From contig NZ_JASERT010000003.1 of the NCBI RefSeq assembly GCF_030027245.1, positions 62,001 to 126,000 on the forward strand: 64,000 nt of DNA. The letters are read 5' to 3'. Positions within the stretch are counted from its first letter, which is position 1. Every line of letters starts with the position of its first letter. The notes below the pieces were generated by a model. It saw only the letters and a list, made by a program, of their open reading frames with translations. It was not told the DNA's origin and searched no databases. A program made the position numbers and the translations under genes. Shown here in pieces: positions 17,871-26,822 of this stretch. Origin of the DNA: Asticcacaulis sp. EMRT-3. GTDB lineage: Bacteria > Pseudomonadota > Alphaproteobacteria > Caulobacterales > Caulobacteraceae.

Positions 17871-18548
17871 ATGCCAGTTATCAGTTTTGCAAACTCTAAG
17901 GGTGGATCTGGGAAAACAACGACAGCGCTGCTGCTCGCCTGCCATATCGCCCAAACCAAACGAGTGACGATTATCGATGGTGATCCCCGGCAGCCAATCA
18001 CTTCATGGGCAGGAAAAGAAGGCCTGGTCCCTGACAATCTGACCGTAGTTGGCGGTATAAACGAGGACAATGTTCAGGCCCTGATCGAAGAGGCCGCCGC
18101 GCGAGATCCGTTCGTCATTGTTGACTTGGAAGGAACTGCCTCGAAAACAATGGGCTTTGCCATCGGCGAGAGCGATTTTATCGTGATTCCGTGCAAGGAA
18201 CAGCAACAGGACGCGGAGGCTGCCATTCAGGTAATCCGAAGCATGCAACGCGATTTCAAGCAGATGCGACGTGAGATTCCATTTGCATTGCTCTTTACGA
18301 TGACGAAATACGTCAAATCACGCGCTGCCCGCATCATCGTTGACCAGTTCAGAAGCAGTTCGATTCCCACCTTCAAGGCCGAAATCACCGAGCGGGACGC
18401 CTATTCGCAGATATTCTTGAGGGGAGGCACGATTTACGACCTCAAGAATACCGTGAACAACGTCGACAAGGCCATCCTCAACATCGAGGAATTTATGGTT
18501 GAGCTCGTTCAGACTCTTAAAACCAAGCTGAATAAGGAAGCGGCGTAA
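17871..18548 (+). CDS. parA: small ParA-type partition ATPase (first locus)
   Basis: A Walker-type ATPase of 225 aa without N-terminal DNA-binding extension, as in type Ib ParA proteins. The deviant Walker A KGGSGKTT is at residues 10-17, the A' motif [12 protein letters not shown] near 36, and the Walker B FVIVDLEG follows. GAGGAGCC precedes the ATG. It is coupled to the downstream small gene (TAATG). The palindromic array just upstream is the likely centromere and operator, so the pair would segregate the plasmid and control its own transcription. It differs from the second ParA at 21541. Confidence 0.92.
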   Translation: MPVISFANSKGGSGKTTTALLLACHIAQTKRVTIIDGDPRQPITSWAGKEGLVPDNLTVVGGINEDNVQALIEEAAARDPFVIVDLEGTASKTMGFAIGESDFIVIPCKEQQQDAEAAIQVIRSMQRDFKQMRREIPFALLFTMTKYVKSRAARIIVDQFRSSSIPTFKAEITERDAYSQIFLRGGTIYDLKNTVNNVDKAILNIEEFMVELVQTLKTKLNKEAA

Positions 18549-18874
18549 TGAGCAATTCCTCCAACGCACCTACGGCGCCAAAGACTTTGCAGCTTGACGG
18601 CCTCCTTGACGATTTCGAACCGCGCATAAAACCTGCCGCTCTCGCGACGCCTAATACGCCGAGATCCCGACCAGTCCAGAAGGAAACCGTTTTTCCTTCA
18701 CGGGAACCGAAAGGGCCCAAGCACGTCCAGGTGAATTGCTATCTCAGATCCGAAGTCGGCGAGCGGTTTCGAGCATTCCTAAAGCGTGACGAATACACGA
18801 CCTGGACTTACGCTCAGGCGATTGAGTTTTTGATGGATTACCACGATCGCAACGTGAAAAAGACCGGGAAGTAA
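18548..18874 (+). CDS. small partition partner (ParB-like role, putative ribbon-helix-helix)
   Basis: A 108-aa protein with a disordered, basic first half (proline, arginine, lysine) and a compact C-terminal part: HVQVNCYLRSEVGERFRAFL, then TWTYAQAIEFLMDYHDRN. A beta strand followed by two helices is what a ribbon-helix-helix dimer needs, and type Ib ParA genes are normally followed by such a centromere-binding protein. The assignment is from position and predicted shape; no named family was recognised. Confidence 0.7.
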   Translation: MSNSSNAPTAPKTLQLDGLLDDFEPRIKPAALATPNTPRSRPVQKETVFPSREPKGPKHVQVNCYLRSEVGERFRAFLKRDEYTTWTYAQAIEFLMDYHDRNVKKTGK

Positions 18875-19342
18875 GCCGGGGAGGGGACTCGCGGATCCCA
18901 ATCAGTGACTCTCCCCCAGGAGGCCTCTTTCAGGCCCCGAACAGCGCTTTTTACGGCTTTTCTTAACCGCAAGACCTTCATTGGCGCATTTTGGTCAATT
19001 CCCGGACCTCTGGGGGCCCGGCAAGGGCTTTTTGCGCAGTTCGGGGGAGGGTGCTCGCGCGCTGCTTTCATAACGGTGGTAGACCCTTGTGAGCGTTTCA
19101 AGACAATCTCGCTGGTTTCGCGCGCCATCCGAACGGTGCCTGGTACTTCGCGTGGGTTTCGAAATGCGATGCGACCGATTGCGTAGCGAGAGTGACGAAA
19201 ATCCCGACGGGCCCAGTTTAGATCGTAGATGCGTCATCTACCTACCGCCGAGCCCTATGTGTTATTATGTGTTAGATTCAGTGTTAGCGTGTGAAGAGAG
19301 CAAGTTAGTTTGCTGAATAATCAAAGCGAATCCGGAATCGCT
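18875..19342. other. non-coding region between par and the iterons
   Basis: No convincing gene. Immediately after the partition genes an imperfect dyad (GGGGAGGGGACT near 18879 against AGTGACTCTCCCC near 18904) could end transcription. The remainder has several short frames on both strands with no ribosome binding sites or recognisable products. Confidence 0.4.
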
Positions 19343-19914
19343 GGTGGGTGAAGTTACGAAACCCGGTGGGCATTGTACCGTCATCGGGTGGTCGTTGTTA
19401 CGTCGTGGGCTGATTTGCCGCTTAGCCTGCATAATTTCGCGGAATCGGTGGGTGAAGTTACGAATAGGCCCCCAATTCGCTCGAGTTACAAGGCCCTGGC
19501 GTGAAACCGCCTGCACCCGGGCGCGCGAAGTGGGTGAAGTTACGACCAATGTCCGAGTCCCGGAAGTGAGGAAATCCGGTTCAACTAATTGTTTTTGTTG
19601 CATATTAATAATCGTAAATTCTTAGACTCTGGTTTAAGTGATGGCTGGGGTTTACATATTTGGCACTTGGTGGGTGAAGTTACGAAGAAAAGACTTGCGC
19701 TGGTGGGCAAAGTTACGAACAATAGCCAAACTCCCACCGATTCTCTTCCCAATTCTTTTCTGTTAAAAAACAGTAGGATAGGTAAATTTAAAAGCCGTTC
19801 GGTGGGTGAAGTTACGTATGCCTTTTGTGACATGACGCCCCTGGTGGGCATTGTTACGCCGAGAATCGGTGTCACGGCGAGTCAAATTCACCAATAGAGT
19901 GGGTGAAGTTACGA
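19343..19914 (+). repeat. iteron array of the replication origin
   Basis: About ten directly oriented copies of GGTGGGTGAAGTTACGA start at 19343, 19365, 19387, 19447, 19529, 19669, 19702, 19801, 19843 and 19898. Six are identical or one base off; those at 19365, 19387 and 19843 keep GGTGG and TTAC/GTAC but differ in the middle (GCATTG or TCGTTG). The first three are spaced 22 bp apart. Between 19745 and 19800 the sequence is AT-rich with a small dyad (CTGTT-AAAA-AACAG). Iterons next to a RepA gene mark an origin at which RepA binds; the last copy abuts the repA leader. Confidence 0.88.
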
Positions 19915-19941
19915 ACGGAAAGGACGGAGAAACGAGCGAAT

Positions 19942-21159
19942 ATGTCCCGGCGCCCAAGAAAGTTATCAACAGATGGGGATACGGAGGAGTTATTCCGTAT
20001 CGTCACGGCTCGCGAGGAAGACAAGCAGGCAGCCGCGGCCGCCGAAGGCGAGGTTGTGGGCGCAGTCCCGGCCCATCTTGATACATCGAAGCCTACTGTG
20101 CGGCGCGCCCCGTTGATGCGCGAAAGGCGGGGGATAGATCTTTTCATGATCGATCCACTCTCCGGCGTTATTCTGAAGAGTGACATGCAATCGCTTGAGC
20201 ACCCGATCTTCTCGTTGTCGAAGGTCCGTGACATGTCGACCTACCATTACGAACATAATGGCAATTGGCTTGAGGTCACTCCGTCATCGATCGGTCGGGC
20301 GACCATCTATGATCGCGATCTGATCCTTTACATCACTAGCCATATCGTTAGAGCGGTCAATGAAGGTCGCGGTGTTAGCCAGACAGTGCGTCTGACGGCG
20401 CATGATTTCCTGAAATTTGCCAACCGCGGCAATGGCGGAAGGTCCTATGAGCTTCTTAGAGAGTCGCTGACACGTTTGGGCGGAACGCGGATTCAGACCA
20501 ATATCAAAACCAACGATACGGATGAGTTTCGAACGTTTGGCCTTGTCGAGTCGGCCAGCATTCTGCGGGAGACGCGCGACGGCCAGATGCTCGACCTCGA
20601 AATCAAGGTTTCGGATTGGCTGTTCAAAGCCATCTCCAACAGCGAGGTCCTGGCCCTGCATCCCGACTATTTCCGGTTAAAGCGGCCATTGGAGCGACGG
20701 CTCTACGAACTCGCACGCAAACATTGCGGTCGCCAGGAAAGCTGGGTTGTCTCACTGGATGTATGCTTGAAGAAGTCCGGCTCGAGGGGAGAAATGAAGG
20801 AGTTCCGCCGAATGGTTCGTGAGATTGTCGAGACAAACGCAGAAACGCACCATTTCCCGGACTACGATATTCGGATGGAAGGGGACTATCTCGTCTTCGA
20901 ACTCCGGAGCATTTCAGCTCTCTCTAAGCCTTTGGTGACCGCTGAAGCCGGTCAACCGCGACTAAAACCCGACACCTATGAAAAGGCAAAGAAGGCGGCA
21001 CCGGGGATGGATGTCTACGCGATGGAGGCGGATTGGCTGGCCTATTGGCAATCGTCGGGACGACCGAAGCTGAAGTCTGCCGATGGCGCCTTTGTCGCCT
21101 ATTGCAAAAGTCGGGGAGGAGAAGGCAGGAAGCCCGCCAGGGCCTCAGCCCGGCACTAA
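19942..21159 (+). CDS. repA: replication initiator protein RepA (RPA family)
   Basis: A 405-aa initiator of the plasmid RPA family. Recognisable parts are RGIDLFMIDPLSGVILKSDM, SIGRATIYDRDLILYITSHI (about residue 110) and YELLRESLTRLGGTRIQTNI, two winged-helix regions in all. The C terminus is rich in basic and aromatic residues (APGMDVYAMEADW). It should bind the iterons directly upstream and load the host helicase. A longer frame begins at a GTG inside the last iteron; the ATG at 19942, with GGAG upstream, is preferred. Binding of RepA to that iteron could repress its own gene. Confidence 0.92.
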   Translation: MSRRPRKLSTDGDTEELFRIVTAREEDKQAAAAAEGEVVGAVPAHLDTSKPTVRRAPLMRERRGIDLFMIDPLSGVILKSDMQSLEHPIFSLSKVRDMSTYHYEHNGNWLEVTPSSIGRATIYDRDLILYITSHIVRAVNEGRGVSQTVRLTAHDFLKFANRGNGGRSYELLRESLTRLGGTRIQTNIKTNDTDEFRTFGLVESASILRETRDGQMLDLEIKVSDWLFKAISNSEVLALHPDYFRLKRPLERRLYELARKHCGRQESWVVSLDVCLKKSGSRGEMKEFRRMVREIVETNAETHHFPDYDIRMEGDYLVFELRSISALSKPLVTAEAGQPRLKPDTYEKAKKAAPGMDVYAMEADWLAYWQSSGRPKLKSADGAFVAYCKSRGGEGRKPARASARH

Positions 21160-21522
21160 GGGAAGGCTCCCCATGCTTGAACTGGTGGCCCAGCTGATTG
21201 ATTGTAAGGTCAGTACCAATGTTGGACTCGGGTAGCCGCCTATGGTCGATACGGGAAGGATGACGAGGCGGTCACCATTTCGACACGTGTTACACCCGAG
21301 ACCGCATAATCTCTTCGAGATTTTGCGAACACGCAGGATCTGAAATTTACAGACCTGATCGATCGGATTGTGTCTGAATTTCGAAGTACTCACGACAAAT
21401 AGACATTTCATCGCACGCCTGTCTAAACAGGCCAGGGGGGTCTAACTTTTCCACGGACCTCGCGCATCTTCGGGTGGAGTCCTGGAATTGATCTGTTAAG
21501 GTGCCAGCATCAATTAAAGTTA
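21160..21522. other. intergenic region with a decayed reading frame
   Basis: No intact gene seen. It contains the broken ribbon-helix-helix frame listed separately. The stretch 21403-21522 before the second parA is plain sequence in which its promoter must lie; AATTAAAGTTAATGG at its end shows no strong ribosome binding site. Confidence 0.5.
21238..21402 (+). pseudogene. decayed ribbon-helix-helix protein
   Basis: Reading this frame gives EAVTISTRVTPETA, then a TAA, then SLRDFANTQDLKFTDLIDRI and VSEFRSTHDK before a TAG. A strand (VTISTRVTP) followed by two helices is the layout of ribbon-helix-helix antitoxins or partition proteins, and a single CAA-to-TAA or similar change would restore the frame. 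There is no ribosome binding site or start codon upstream. It is probably a relic, and too short for certainty. Confidence 0.45.
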
Positions 21523-21540
21523 ATGGGACGGCACGCCGAA

Positions 21541-22347
21541 ATGAAGACGCTGGTGTTAGCAAACCAAAAGGGAGGCGTTGGGAAAAGCGCGGTCGCAACA
21601 CAGTTTGCCCAATATCTGATTGAACAGGGTCACCGGGTTCTGTTTATAGATCTCGATCATCAGCGTAACTCGTCCAAGGCACTAGCCAAAAGTGGCCGTG
21701 CGACTATTGCCCCCTTCACCGCCACTAAAATCTTCGAGGGCGTAGGGCTGACAGCTCCATCTGCCACATTTGCATTGGTCGAAGGCGATGGCGATCTCAG
21801 TGGCATGGAAAGGCAGCCCACCGCGCACAACGCATTTGTCAACGCGTTGAAAGCCTTCCTAGATCGCAACGCACACGCGTTCGACGTCTGTGTACTTGAT
21901 ACCAATCCAAATCCTGACATTCGCTACGCCGCCGGATTGATCGTTGCGGACTATGTCCTATCGCCAATTCAACTCAATCAGGAAGCCATCGATGGAATCG
22001 GTGGTTTGCTGAATCACACGCGTTATGGCATCCGAAAAATAAAAGCGACGCTTAACCCCAGCCTCGAATTGATCGGTATTCTGCCTAACCTGGTCGAACC
22101 GACACCCTTTCAGCGCGGGAATCTCAAGCAGATCGCAGAAGGCTTCGGCCAGCTGTTGATTCCGACAGGGGAGGGGAGTGGCATCGCGCTACTTCCGCGT
22201 CGTTCAGTTTTTGCCGAAGCTCAGGCCGACGGGACCTATATCGCCAACCTGAAGAAAACCGCTGCCCGTGATACCTGGCGTGAAATTCGCCCGGTGTTTG
22301 AAGCCATTGCCCACCGTATGGGATTAGAGGTGCTCAATGACGCTTGA
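21541..22347 (+). CDS. parA: ParA-type ATPase (second partition locus)
   Basis: A ParA/Soj-like ATPase of about 268 aa. The deviant Walker A reads KGGVGKSA, with Ser where most have Thr. FIDLDHQRNSSKAL is the A' region and VCVLDTNPNP the Walker B. The ATG at MKTLVLANQKGG is chosen because Walker A normally begins near residue 10; an ATG 18 nt upstream (21523) is equally open. The stop overlaps the parB start by 11 nt, so the two form one unit. It is more like chromosome/ICE-type ParA than the small ParA at 17871. Confidence 0.88.
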   Translation: MKTLVLANQKGGVGKSAVATQFAQYLIEQGHRVLFIDLDHQRNSSKALAKSGRATIAPFTATKIFEGVGLTAPSATFALVEGDGDLSGMERQPTAHNAFVNALKAFLDRNAHAFDVCVLDTNPNPDIRYAAGLIVADYVLSPIQLNQEAIDGIGGLLNHTRYGIRKIKATLNPSLELIGILPNLVEPTPFQRGNLKQIAEGFGQLLIPTGEGSGIALLPRRSVFAEAQADGTYIANLKKTAARDTWREIRPVFEAIAHRMGLEVLNDA

Positions 22348-23278
22348 TCTGTCAGCCCTGGATGATCCGTTGGAAATCTCGACGGGTAAGCCGCTTCAGG
22401 TCTTACTTTCGGATATCGAAGAAGACCCTAACCAGCCGCGTGTTGAATTCGACGAAGACGCCATGGCCGACATGGAGGCGTCAATCAGAGCTAAGGGCGT
22501 CATCTCACCGGTGTCCATCCGACCCCATCCTCAAAAGCTCGGCAAATACCTTCTCAATTTCGGTGCCCGGCGTTTGCGTGGCTCAAGACGTGCTGGCCGA
22601 GATACCATTCCCGCCTTTATCGATGAAGGCCATGACGATTTCGATCAGGTTATCGAAAACGAACAACGCGAGAATCTGAAACCCATAGAGTTGGCTTTGT
22701 TCATCCAGCGCAAGCTTGACGCCGGTGCCAAAAAGGCCGACATCGCGCGCCGTCTTGGCAAGCCTGCGCCTGTCATTACCGAACATCTGGCTTTGATCGA
22801 TCTGCCGCCAAGTCTGGAGCGCGCCTATCGCGACGGACGGCTCTCGTCTCCCAAGACCATTTACGAACTGCGCAGCCTTCACGCGAAGTTCCCAGCCGAG
22901 GTCGAGCGTTGGGTTGCCAAGCCCGTTGAAATTACGCGCGCCACAGTCAGCAATCTGGCCGCTGCACTGAAGGCGCCGCCATTGACGGCCCCCTTAGTCA
23001 TGACTAAGGATTCTGAGGCTATGGAAGTTGCCCCTAAGCCGTCAAACAAGGCGACCGCTAAGGTGCCAGCCTTTGCTGCGCCCCAACCGATTAAGCGCCC
23101 CAAGATCCTTGTCGAACACAAGAGTCGCCCCGCGACGCTCATACTTGATCGGCGACCGCCGCTCCCCGGCATGGTTTATATCCGCTATGACACGGATCCG
23201 GACAGCAAGGACGTGCAGGTGGAGGCTGATACGGTCACCCTTAGCCAGATCATTGAAGACGAGACAGGCAATAGCTGA
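22337..23278 (+). CDS. parB: ParB-family partition protein
   Basis: A 313-aa centromere-binding protein. The N-terminal ParB/Srx-like CTPase fold has SDIEEDPNQPRVEFDED, then FGARRLRGSRRAG in place of the usual GERRxRA, and VIENEQRENLKPIELALFIQ. The helix-turn-helix follows (GAKKADIARRLGKPAPVITE, HLALIDLPPSL). A variable linker leads to a C-terminal dimerisation segment. It is coupled to the second parA. A perfect 18-bp palindrome (22992) sits within the linker codons and could be its own binding site. Confidence 0.9.
   Translation: MTLDLSALDDPLEISTGKPLQVLLSDIEEDPNQPRVEFDEDAMADMEASIRAKGVISPVSIRPHPQKLGKYLLNFGARRLRGSRRAGRDTIPAFIDEGHDDFDQVIENEQRENLKPIELALFIQRKLDAGAKKADIARRLGKPAPVITEHLALIDLPPSLERAYRDGRLSSPKTIYELRSLHAKFPAEVERWVAKPVEITRATVSNLAAALKAPPLTAPLVMTKDSEAMEVAPKPSNKATAKVPAFAAPQPIKRPKILVEHKSRPATLILDRRPPLPGMVYIRYDTDPDSKDVQVEADTVTLSQIIEDETGNS
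22992..23009. repeat. 18-bp palindrome, copy 2 (inside parB)
   Basis: CCTTAGTCATGACTAAGG, identical to the copy in virD4. ParB genes often carry or neighbour their own parS, and 16-bp palindromes are typical of parS. The surrounding codons encode LVMTK, the same residues as the virD4 copy, because the frame is the same on both strands of a palindrome. Confidence 0.75.
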
Positions 23279-23756
23279 AGGGTCGCTTCAGGCTTCGTAC
23301 CGGGAGGTTCATTTGATGTCGGCTCATCAGCTCATGATCTCAGACAGATAGAGCATGTGGGCTTGATCGAGGCTTAGCTCTTTTTCATCGAACACACAGA
23401 AATGCGCCGCCGCTTCAGGTGAGGACATCAGCCGAACAATTCCAAAATTTCCCTTTTGGGGATCAGAGGATTGTTGCCAAATCTGTTTATTGCCAAGGGC
23501 TATCGGTCAGTGCCAATCGCGGCCTCGAATGGATTAGGTCTGGACAAAAACCAGCTTCGCTTCGATCCTTTTACCGCAATATTCCCCACCGGTTAATTTC
23601 CGCCGCGCAAGCGCTTTGCATCGCCAGACAAATTAGCCGGAGCGGCATCTTCTTCACTTCGTTACGACCCTGCGGGTGCGGCCGGATCGTGTTCGTCCTC
23701 TTGACCTCCATCGAGGCCGCGATTGGCGCGGCCAGATAGCAAGAAGGCAAACGACA
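23279..23756. other. intergenic region and leader of the DUF736 gene
   Basis: The left half has no convincing gene; a minus-strand frame open from about 23512 to 23327 (ending SLDQAHMLYLSEIMS) has no good start and may be a gene fragment. The right half, from about 23590, is a leader that resembles the one before the DUF2493 gene at 36959 (shared TTTGCATCGC, CAAA, CCGG and CATC blocks in order). It ends in the hairpin GGCCGCG-ATTGG-CGCGGCC (23715-23733), about 20 bp before the ATG. Confidence 0.5.
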
Positions 23757-24068
23757 ATGGCAACCATCGGTACTTTCACCAAGACGGAAAACGGCTACAC
23801 CGGTTCGGTCAAAACCCTCAACCTTAACGCCAAGGCGCAAATCGTCGCAGTCGAGAAGGACAATGAGCGCAGCCCCGACTACCGCGTCTACTCAGGAACT
23901 ATCGAGATCGGTGCTGGGTGGACCAAGACCGCACGCGAAAGCAACCGCGACTATGTGTCACTGAAGCTCGATGATCCCTCCCTGCCAGCCCCGATCTTCG
24001 GCAGCCTCGTTCAGGCGGAAGACTCCGAAACCTACAACCTGATCTGGTCGCGCCGCCCCGGCGAGTAG
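23757..24068 (+). CDS. DUF736 family protein
   Basis: A small soluble protein of 103 aa that begins MATIGTFTKTENGYTGSVKT and ends ETYNLIWSRR, the characteristic pattern of DUF736, a family found almost only on alphaproteobacterial plasmids and integrative elements. Its function is unknown. AAGGC lies before the ATG. A terminator-like hairpin follows it. Confidence 0.9.
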   Translation: MATIGTFTKTENGYTGSVKTLNLNAKAQIVAVEKDNERSPDYRVYSGTIEIGAGWTKTARESNRDYVSLKLDDPSLPAPIFGSLVQAEDSETYNLIWSRRPGE

Positions 24069-24082
24069 GTATCTCGGCCCAT

Positions 24083-24107
24083 CCCCGCTCGAATGAGCGG
24101 GGATTTT
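24083..24107 (+). terminator. rho-independent terminator after the DUF736 gene
   Basis: A perfect 8-bp stem, CCCCGCTC-GAAT-GAGCGGGG, is followed by ATTTT. It lies 14 bp after the stop codon and separates the DUF736 gene from the downstream ATPase. Confidence 0.75.
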
Positions 24108-24258
24108 GCAGGGCCCGTCATCTGGAGAGGCTTAAATTTGGGAGTCCAGCCGAGATAGAAGGCTCTTTGCAAAACCGACTAAGGCGCCGTCCGACGTCCT
24201 TAGTGCCGTAGCTCAATTTTATAGCGACGACTGTCGCCAAGAGGCAGGTTTTCGGCTA

Positions 24259-25518
24259 ATGTGGAATCTAATTCCATATTGGACGAGATTTATGCGCCAC
24301 AGACACCGCACGCTCAGCAAAACCCTGGAGACCGTCTCCACTGTCTTCCCCGTCGTCCTCATCACTGGGCCCCGGCAGGTTGGTAAGACGACTTTGCTTC
24401 AGGACTGTGCCGAAGCGACCCGTGGTTACGTCAGCCTGGATGACCTCGATCAACGCGCCTTAGCACAAACCGATCCGGCCTTGTTCCTGCAATTACATAA
24501 GGCACCTCTGATTATAGACGAGGTGCAATATGCACCGCAGTTGTTCAGCGTCATCAAAGGCCTTGTCGACAAGGATCAAACCAGCGGCCAGTACTGGCTC
24601 ACGGGCTCGCAAAAATTCCATCTGATGCACGGCATTTCCGAAACTCTTGCCGGTCGGATTGCCATTCTCGATCTGATCGGCCTGTCCCAGACCGAACGCG
24701 ATGATCGCGCCGTCGCGCAAAGCCCTTTCCTCCCGACGCTGGATTGGATTGAAAAAGCCCGACCACAGCCGTCAAGCTCGGCGGTCCTCGATGTCTATCA
24801 CACGATCTGGACAGGAAGCTTCCCGGCTATCGCGCTTAACCCGGATATGCCGCGAGATATTTTCTATAGTTCCTACATCCAAACCTATATCCAGCGGGAT
24901 GTCAGAGATCTGACGCGCGTGGGGGACGAAGTCGCCTTCGCACGCTTCCTCCGCGCCGCGGCAGCCCGCACCGGCCAACTCATCAACTACGCCGACATGG
25001 CACGCGATGTCGATGTCGACCAGAAAACGATCAAGGCCTGGCTTTCGATCCTCGAGACGTCGGGGCTTGTCTTTATGCTTCAGCCTTACCACAACAATAT
25101 CACCAATCGCCTGGTCAAGACGCCGAAGCTCTATTTCCTGGATACCGGACTGTGCGCCTATCTAACTCAGTGGTCGACGCCGGAAGCTCTCGAAGCTGGT
25201 GCGATGTCGGGTGCCATCCTTGAAACCTATATGCTGGCCGAGATTCTCAAATCCTATTGGAACCGAGGGAAGGTCGGCAATTTCTATTTTTATCGTGACC
25301 GTGATCAGAGGGAGGTTGATCTGCTGATCAGTCAGGATGGGAAGCTTTACCCCATCGAATTCAAGAAGACGATGACGCCCAGTCTGGGTGCCACAAAGAA
25401 TTTCGCGGCCTTGGAAGCCCTGAAACAGCCGATCGGTGATGGATGCGTTATCTGCCTAAAGGAAATTGATATCCCCCTGTCAAAGGCGGTTTGGGCAATT
25501 CCGGTGGGATACCTGTAA
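24259..25518 (+). CDS. AAA (AAA_14) ATPase with DUF4143 domain, copy 1
   Basis: A 419-aa cytosolic ATPase. Walker A GPRQVGKTT is at about residues 37-45, Walker B LIIDEVQYAP near 84, and sensor-like LTGSQ near 118. A winged-helix segment (INYADMARDVDVDQKTIKAW) and a C-terminal DUF4143 part with a restriction-like core (FYRDRDQREVDLLISQDGKL, then YPIEFKK) follow. The E-V-D plus E-x-K pattern resembles PD-(D/E)xK nucleases. The first ATG has GAGGCAGG upstream; a second ATG 33 nt on (GGACGAG upstream) is also possible. It stands apart from the surrounding backbone genes and has a second, only distantly similar relative at 29797. Confidence 0.85.
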   Translation: MWNLIPYWTRFMRHRHRTLSKTLETVSTVFPVVLITGPRQVGKTTLLQDCAEATRGYVSLDDLDQRALAQTDPALFLQLHKAPLIIDEVQYAPQLFSVIKGLVDKDQTSGQYWLTGSQKFHLMHGISETLAGRIAILDLIGLSQTERDDRAVAQSPFLPTLDWIEKARPQPSSSAVLDVYHTIWTGSFPAIALNPDMPRDIFYSSYIQTYIQRDVRDLTRVGDEVAFARFLRAAAARTGQLINYADMARDVDVDQKTIKAWLSILETSGLVFMLQPYHNNITNRLVKTPKLYFLDTGLCAYLTQWSTPEALEAGAMSGAILETYMLAEILKSYWNRGKVGNFYFYRDRDQREVDLLISQDGKLYPIEFKKTMTPSLGATKNFAALEALKQPIGDGCVICLKEIDIPLSKAVWAIPVGYL

Positions 25519-25746
25519 CATCGCCATAACTTCTGGCAGATCGCTGTCAGTACGAATGTGCGCGAATGCGGGCCGTTTGGTTCTTTTCATATAAAGGAAC
25601 AGCGGACACTTAGCTCACTAGCCGCGACGGTCGCGCGACTCCAGGCGGTGGGACGCAATATGGCAAGAGTGAGAGTCTGCGTTCGGGTGCCGTGACGGGT
25701 GGAAGACCAGAGGAAAGGCCTCCGGCGCTCGTCTCGGAGATCGATC

Positions 25747-26727
25747 ATGAGCGGCTATCAGAAACATTCGACCGGCGGCGAAGGGCCGGCCAGTCTTTAC
25801 AGTGATATTACTCGAAAAATCATCGCGGAGCTTGAGGCTGGCAATGTCCCCTGGGTCCAGCCATGGGCTGGGTCGGGGAGAGGGGGCGCCGCCGTCGGTA
25901 TGCCTGCTAATGCCTCCACCCACAGGCGCTATTCCGGGATCAACATCCTGATTCTGTGGAATGCAGTGATCAAGCGAGGCTTCGCCCACCAAGGTTGGCT
26001 GACGTTCCGGCAGGCGCTGAGCCTTGGCGGCTGCGTCAGGAAGGGGGAACACGGCACCACGGTCGTTTATGCAGACCGCTTTGTCCCTCGAACTGAGCGT
26101 CAACGTCTCGATGCGGGTGGCGATGATATTCGTGCTATCCCATTCCTGAAGCGTTTTACGGTTTTCAACATTGCTCAGTGCGACGGTCTGCCTGATGACG
26201 GGACAGGACTGGAGACGGTGCCGGATACGCCGCAGATCGACCCCAGCGTCCGCAATCTGATCGCAAAAAGTGGCATAGATTTCCGCGTTGGTGGCGACAG
26301 GGCCTATTACGTTCCGTCCCACGATTACGTCCAGATCCCGCCGCCTGAGGCATATTTTGAGCCCATCAATTGGCACCGTACCGCGCTTCATGAACTTGGG
26401 CACGCAAGTGGTCACCCATCGCGCCTAAATCGCGATCTGACGGGACCGTTTGGCAGCCGTAAATATGCCGCCGAAGAATTAGTGGCCGAGATGACCTCGG
26501 CCTTTTGCTGCGCTTCGCTCGGCATTATGCCGACGGTACGCCATTCCGATTACATCGCCAACTGGTTGGAAGTCCTTCGCGAAGACGACAAGGCAATCTT
26601 CCGTGCCGCCTCTCAGGCCAGCAAATCCGCTGACTACCTTCTGGGTTTTTTAAAAGCTGAGGATGAAAGCGAGGCAGCAGCAGCAGCGGCCGCCGCAGCA
26701 GCAAGGGACGATCTGGCGGCAGCCTGA
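25747..26727 (+). CDS. ardC: ArdC-like antirestriction protein
   Basis: A 326-aa protein with the ArdC build: an N-terminal single-strand-DNA-binding domain (YSDITRKIIAELEAGNVPWV, about residues 18-140) and a C-terminal zinc metallopeptidase domain with HELGH (215-219) and a downstream glutamate in EELVAEMTSAF. ArdC proteins protect incoming plasmid DNA from restriction. The ATG at MSGYQKHS is preferred over an upstream in-frame ATG without a ribosome binding site. The C terminus ends in nine alanines encoded by a GCA/GCC tract. The next gene, a ParB-like protein, follows after 95 bp. Confidence 0.88.
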   Translation: MSGYQKHSTGGEGPASLYSDITRKIIAELEAGNVPWVQPWAGSGRGGAAVGMPANASTHRRYSGINILILWNAVIKRGFAHQGWLTFRQALSLGGCVRKGEHGTTVVYADRFVPRTERQRLDAGGDDIRAIPFLKRFTVFNIAQCDGLPDDGTGLETVPDTPQIDPSVRNLIAKSGIDFRVGGDRAYYVPSHDYVQIPPPEAYFEPINWHRTALHELGHASGHPSRLNRDLTGPFGSRKYAAEELVAEMTSAFCCASLGIMPTVRHSDYIANWLEVLREDDKAIFRAASQASKSADYLLGFLKAEDESEAAAAAAAAAARDDLAAA

Positions 26728-26822
26728 ACGTGCCGAGGAGAGAGGTCGAGGGCTTCGCATGGTTTCGTGGCGGGTTGAAGGTCGAGAGAGAGGCTCTCGG
26801 CCGCTCGCTGCGGAGTTCTCAA

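Noticed and set aside
19343..19914. CRISPR array
   Set aside because: The repeats are 17 bp, irregularly spaced and directly upstream of repA; they are iterons.
24259..25518. IS element or transposase for the AAA/DUF4143 gene
   Set aside because: No terminal inverted repeats, target duplication or transposase motifs; IS21 IstB-like ATPases have a different C terminus.
25618..26415. A 265-codon minus-strand frame over ardC
   Set aside because: Antisense to the zinc-peptidase ArdC gene; no recognisable domain.
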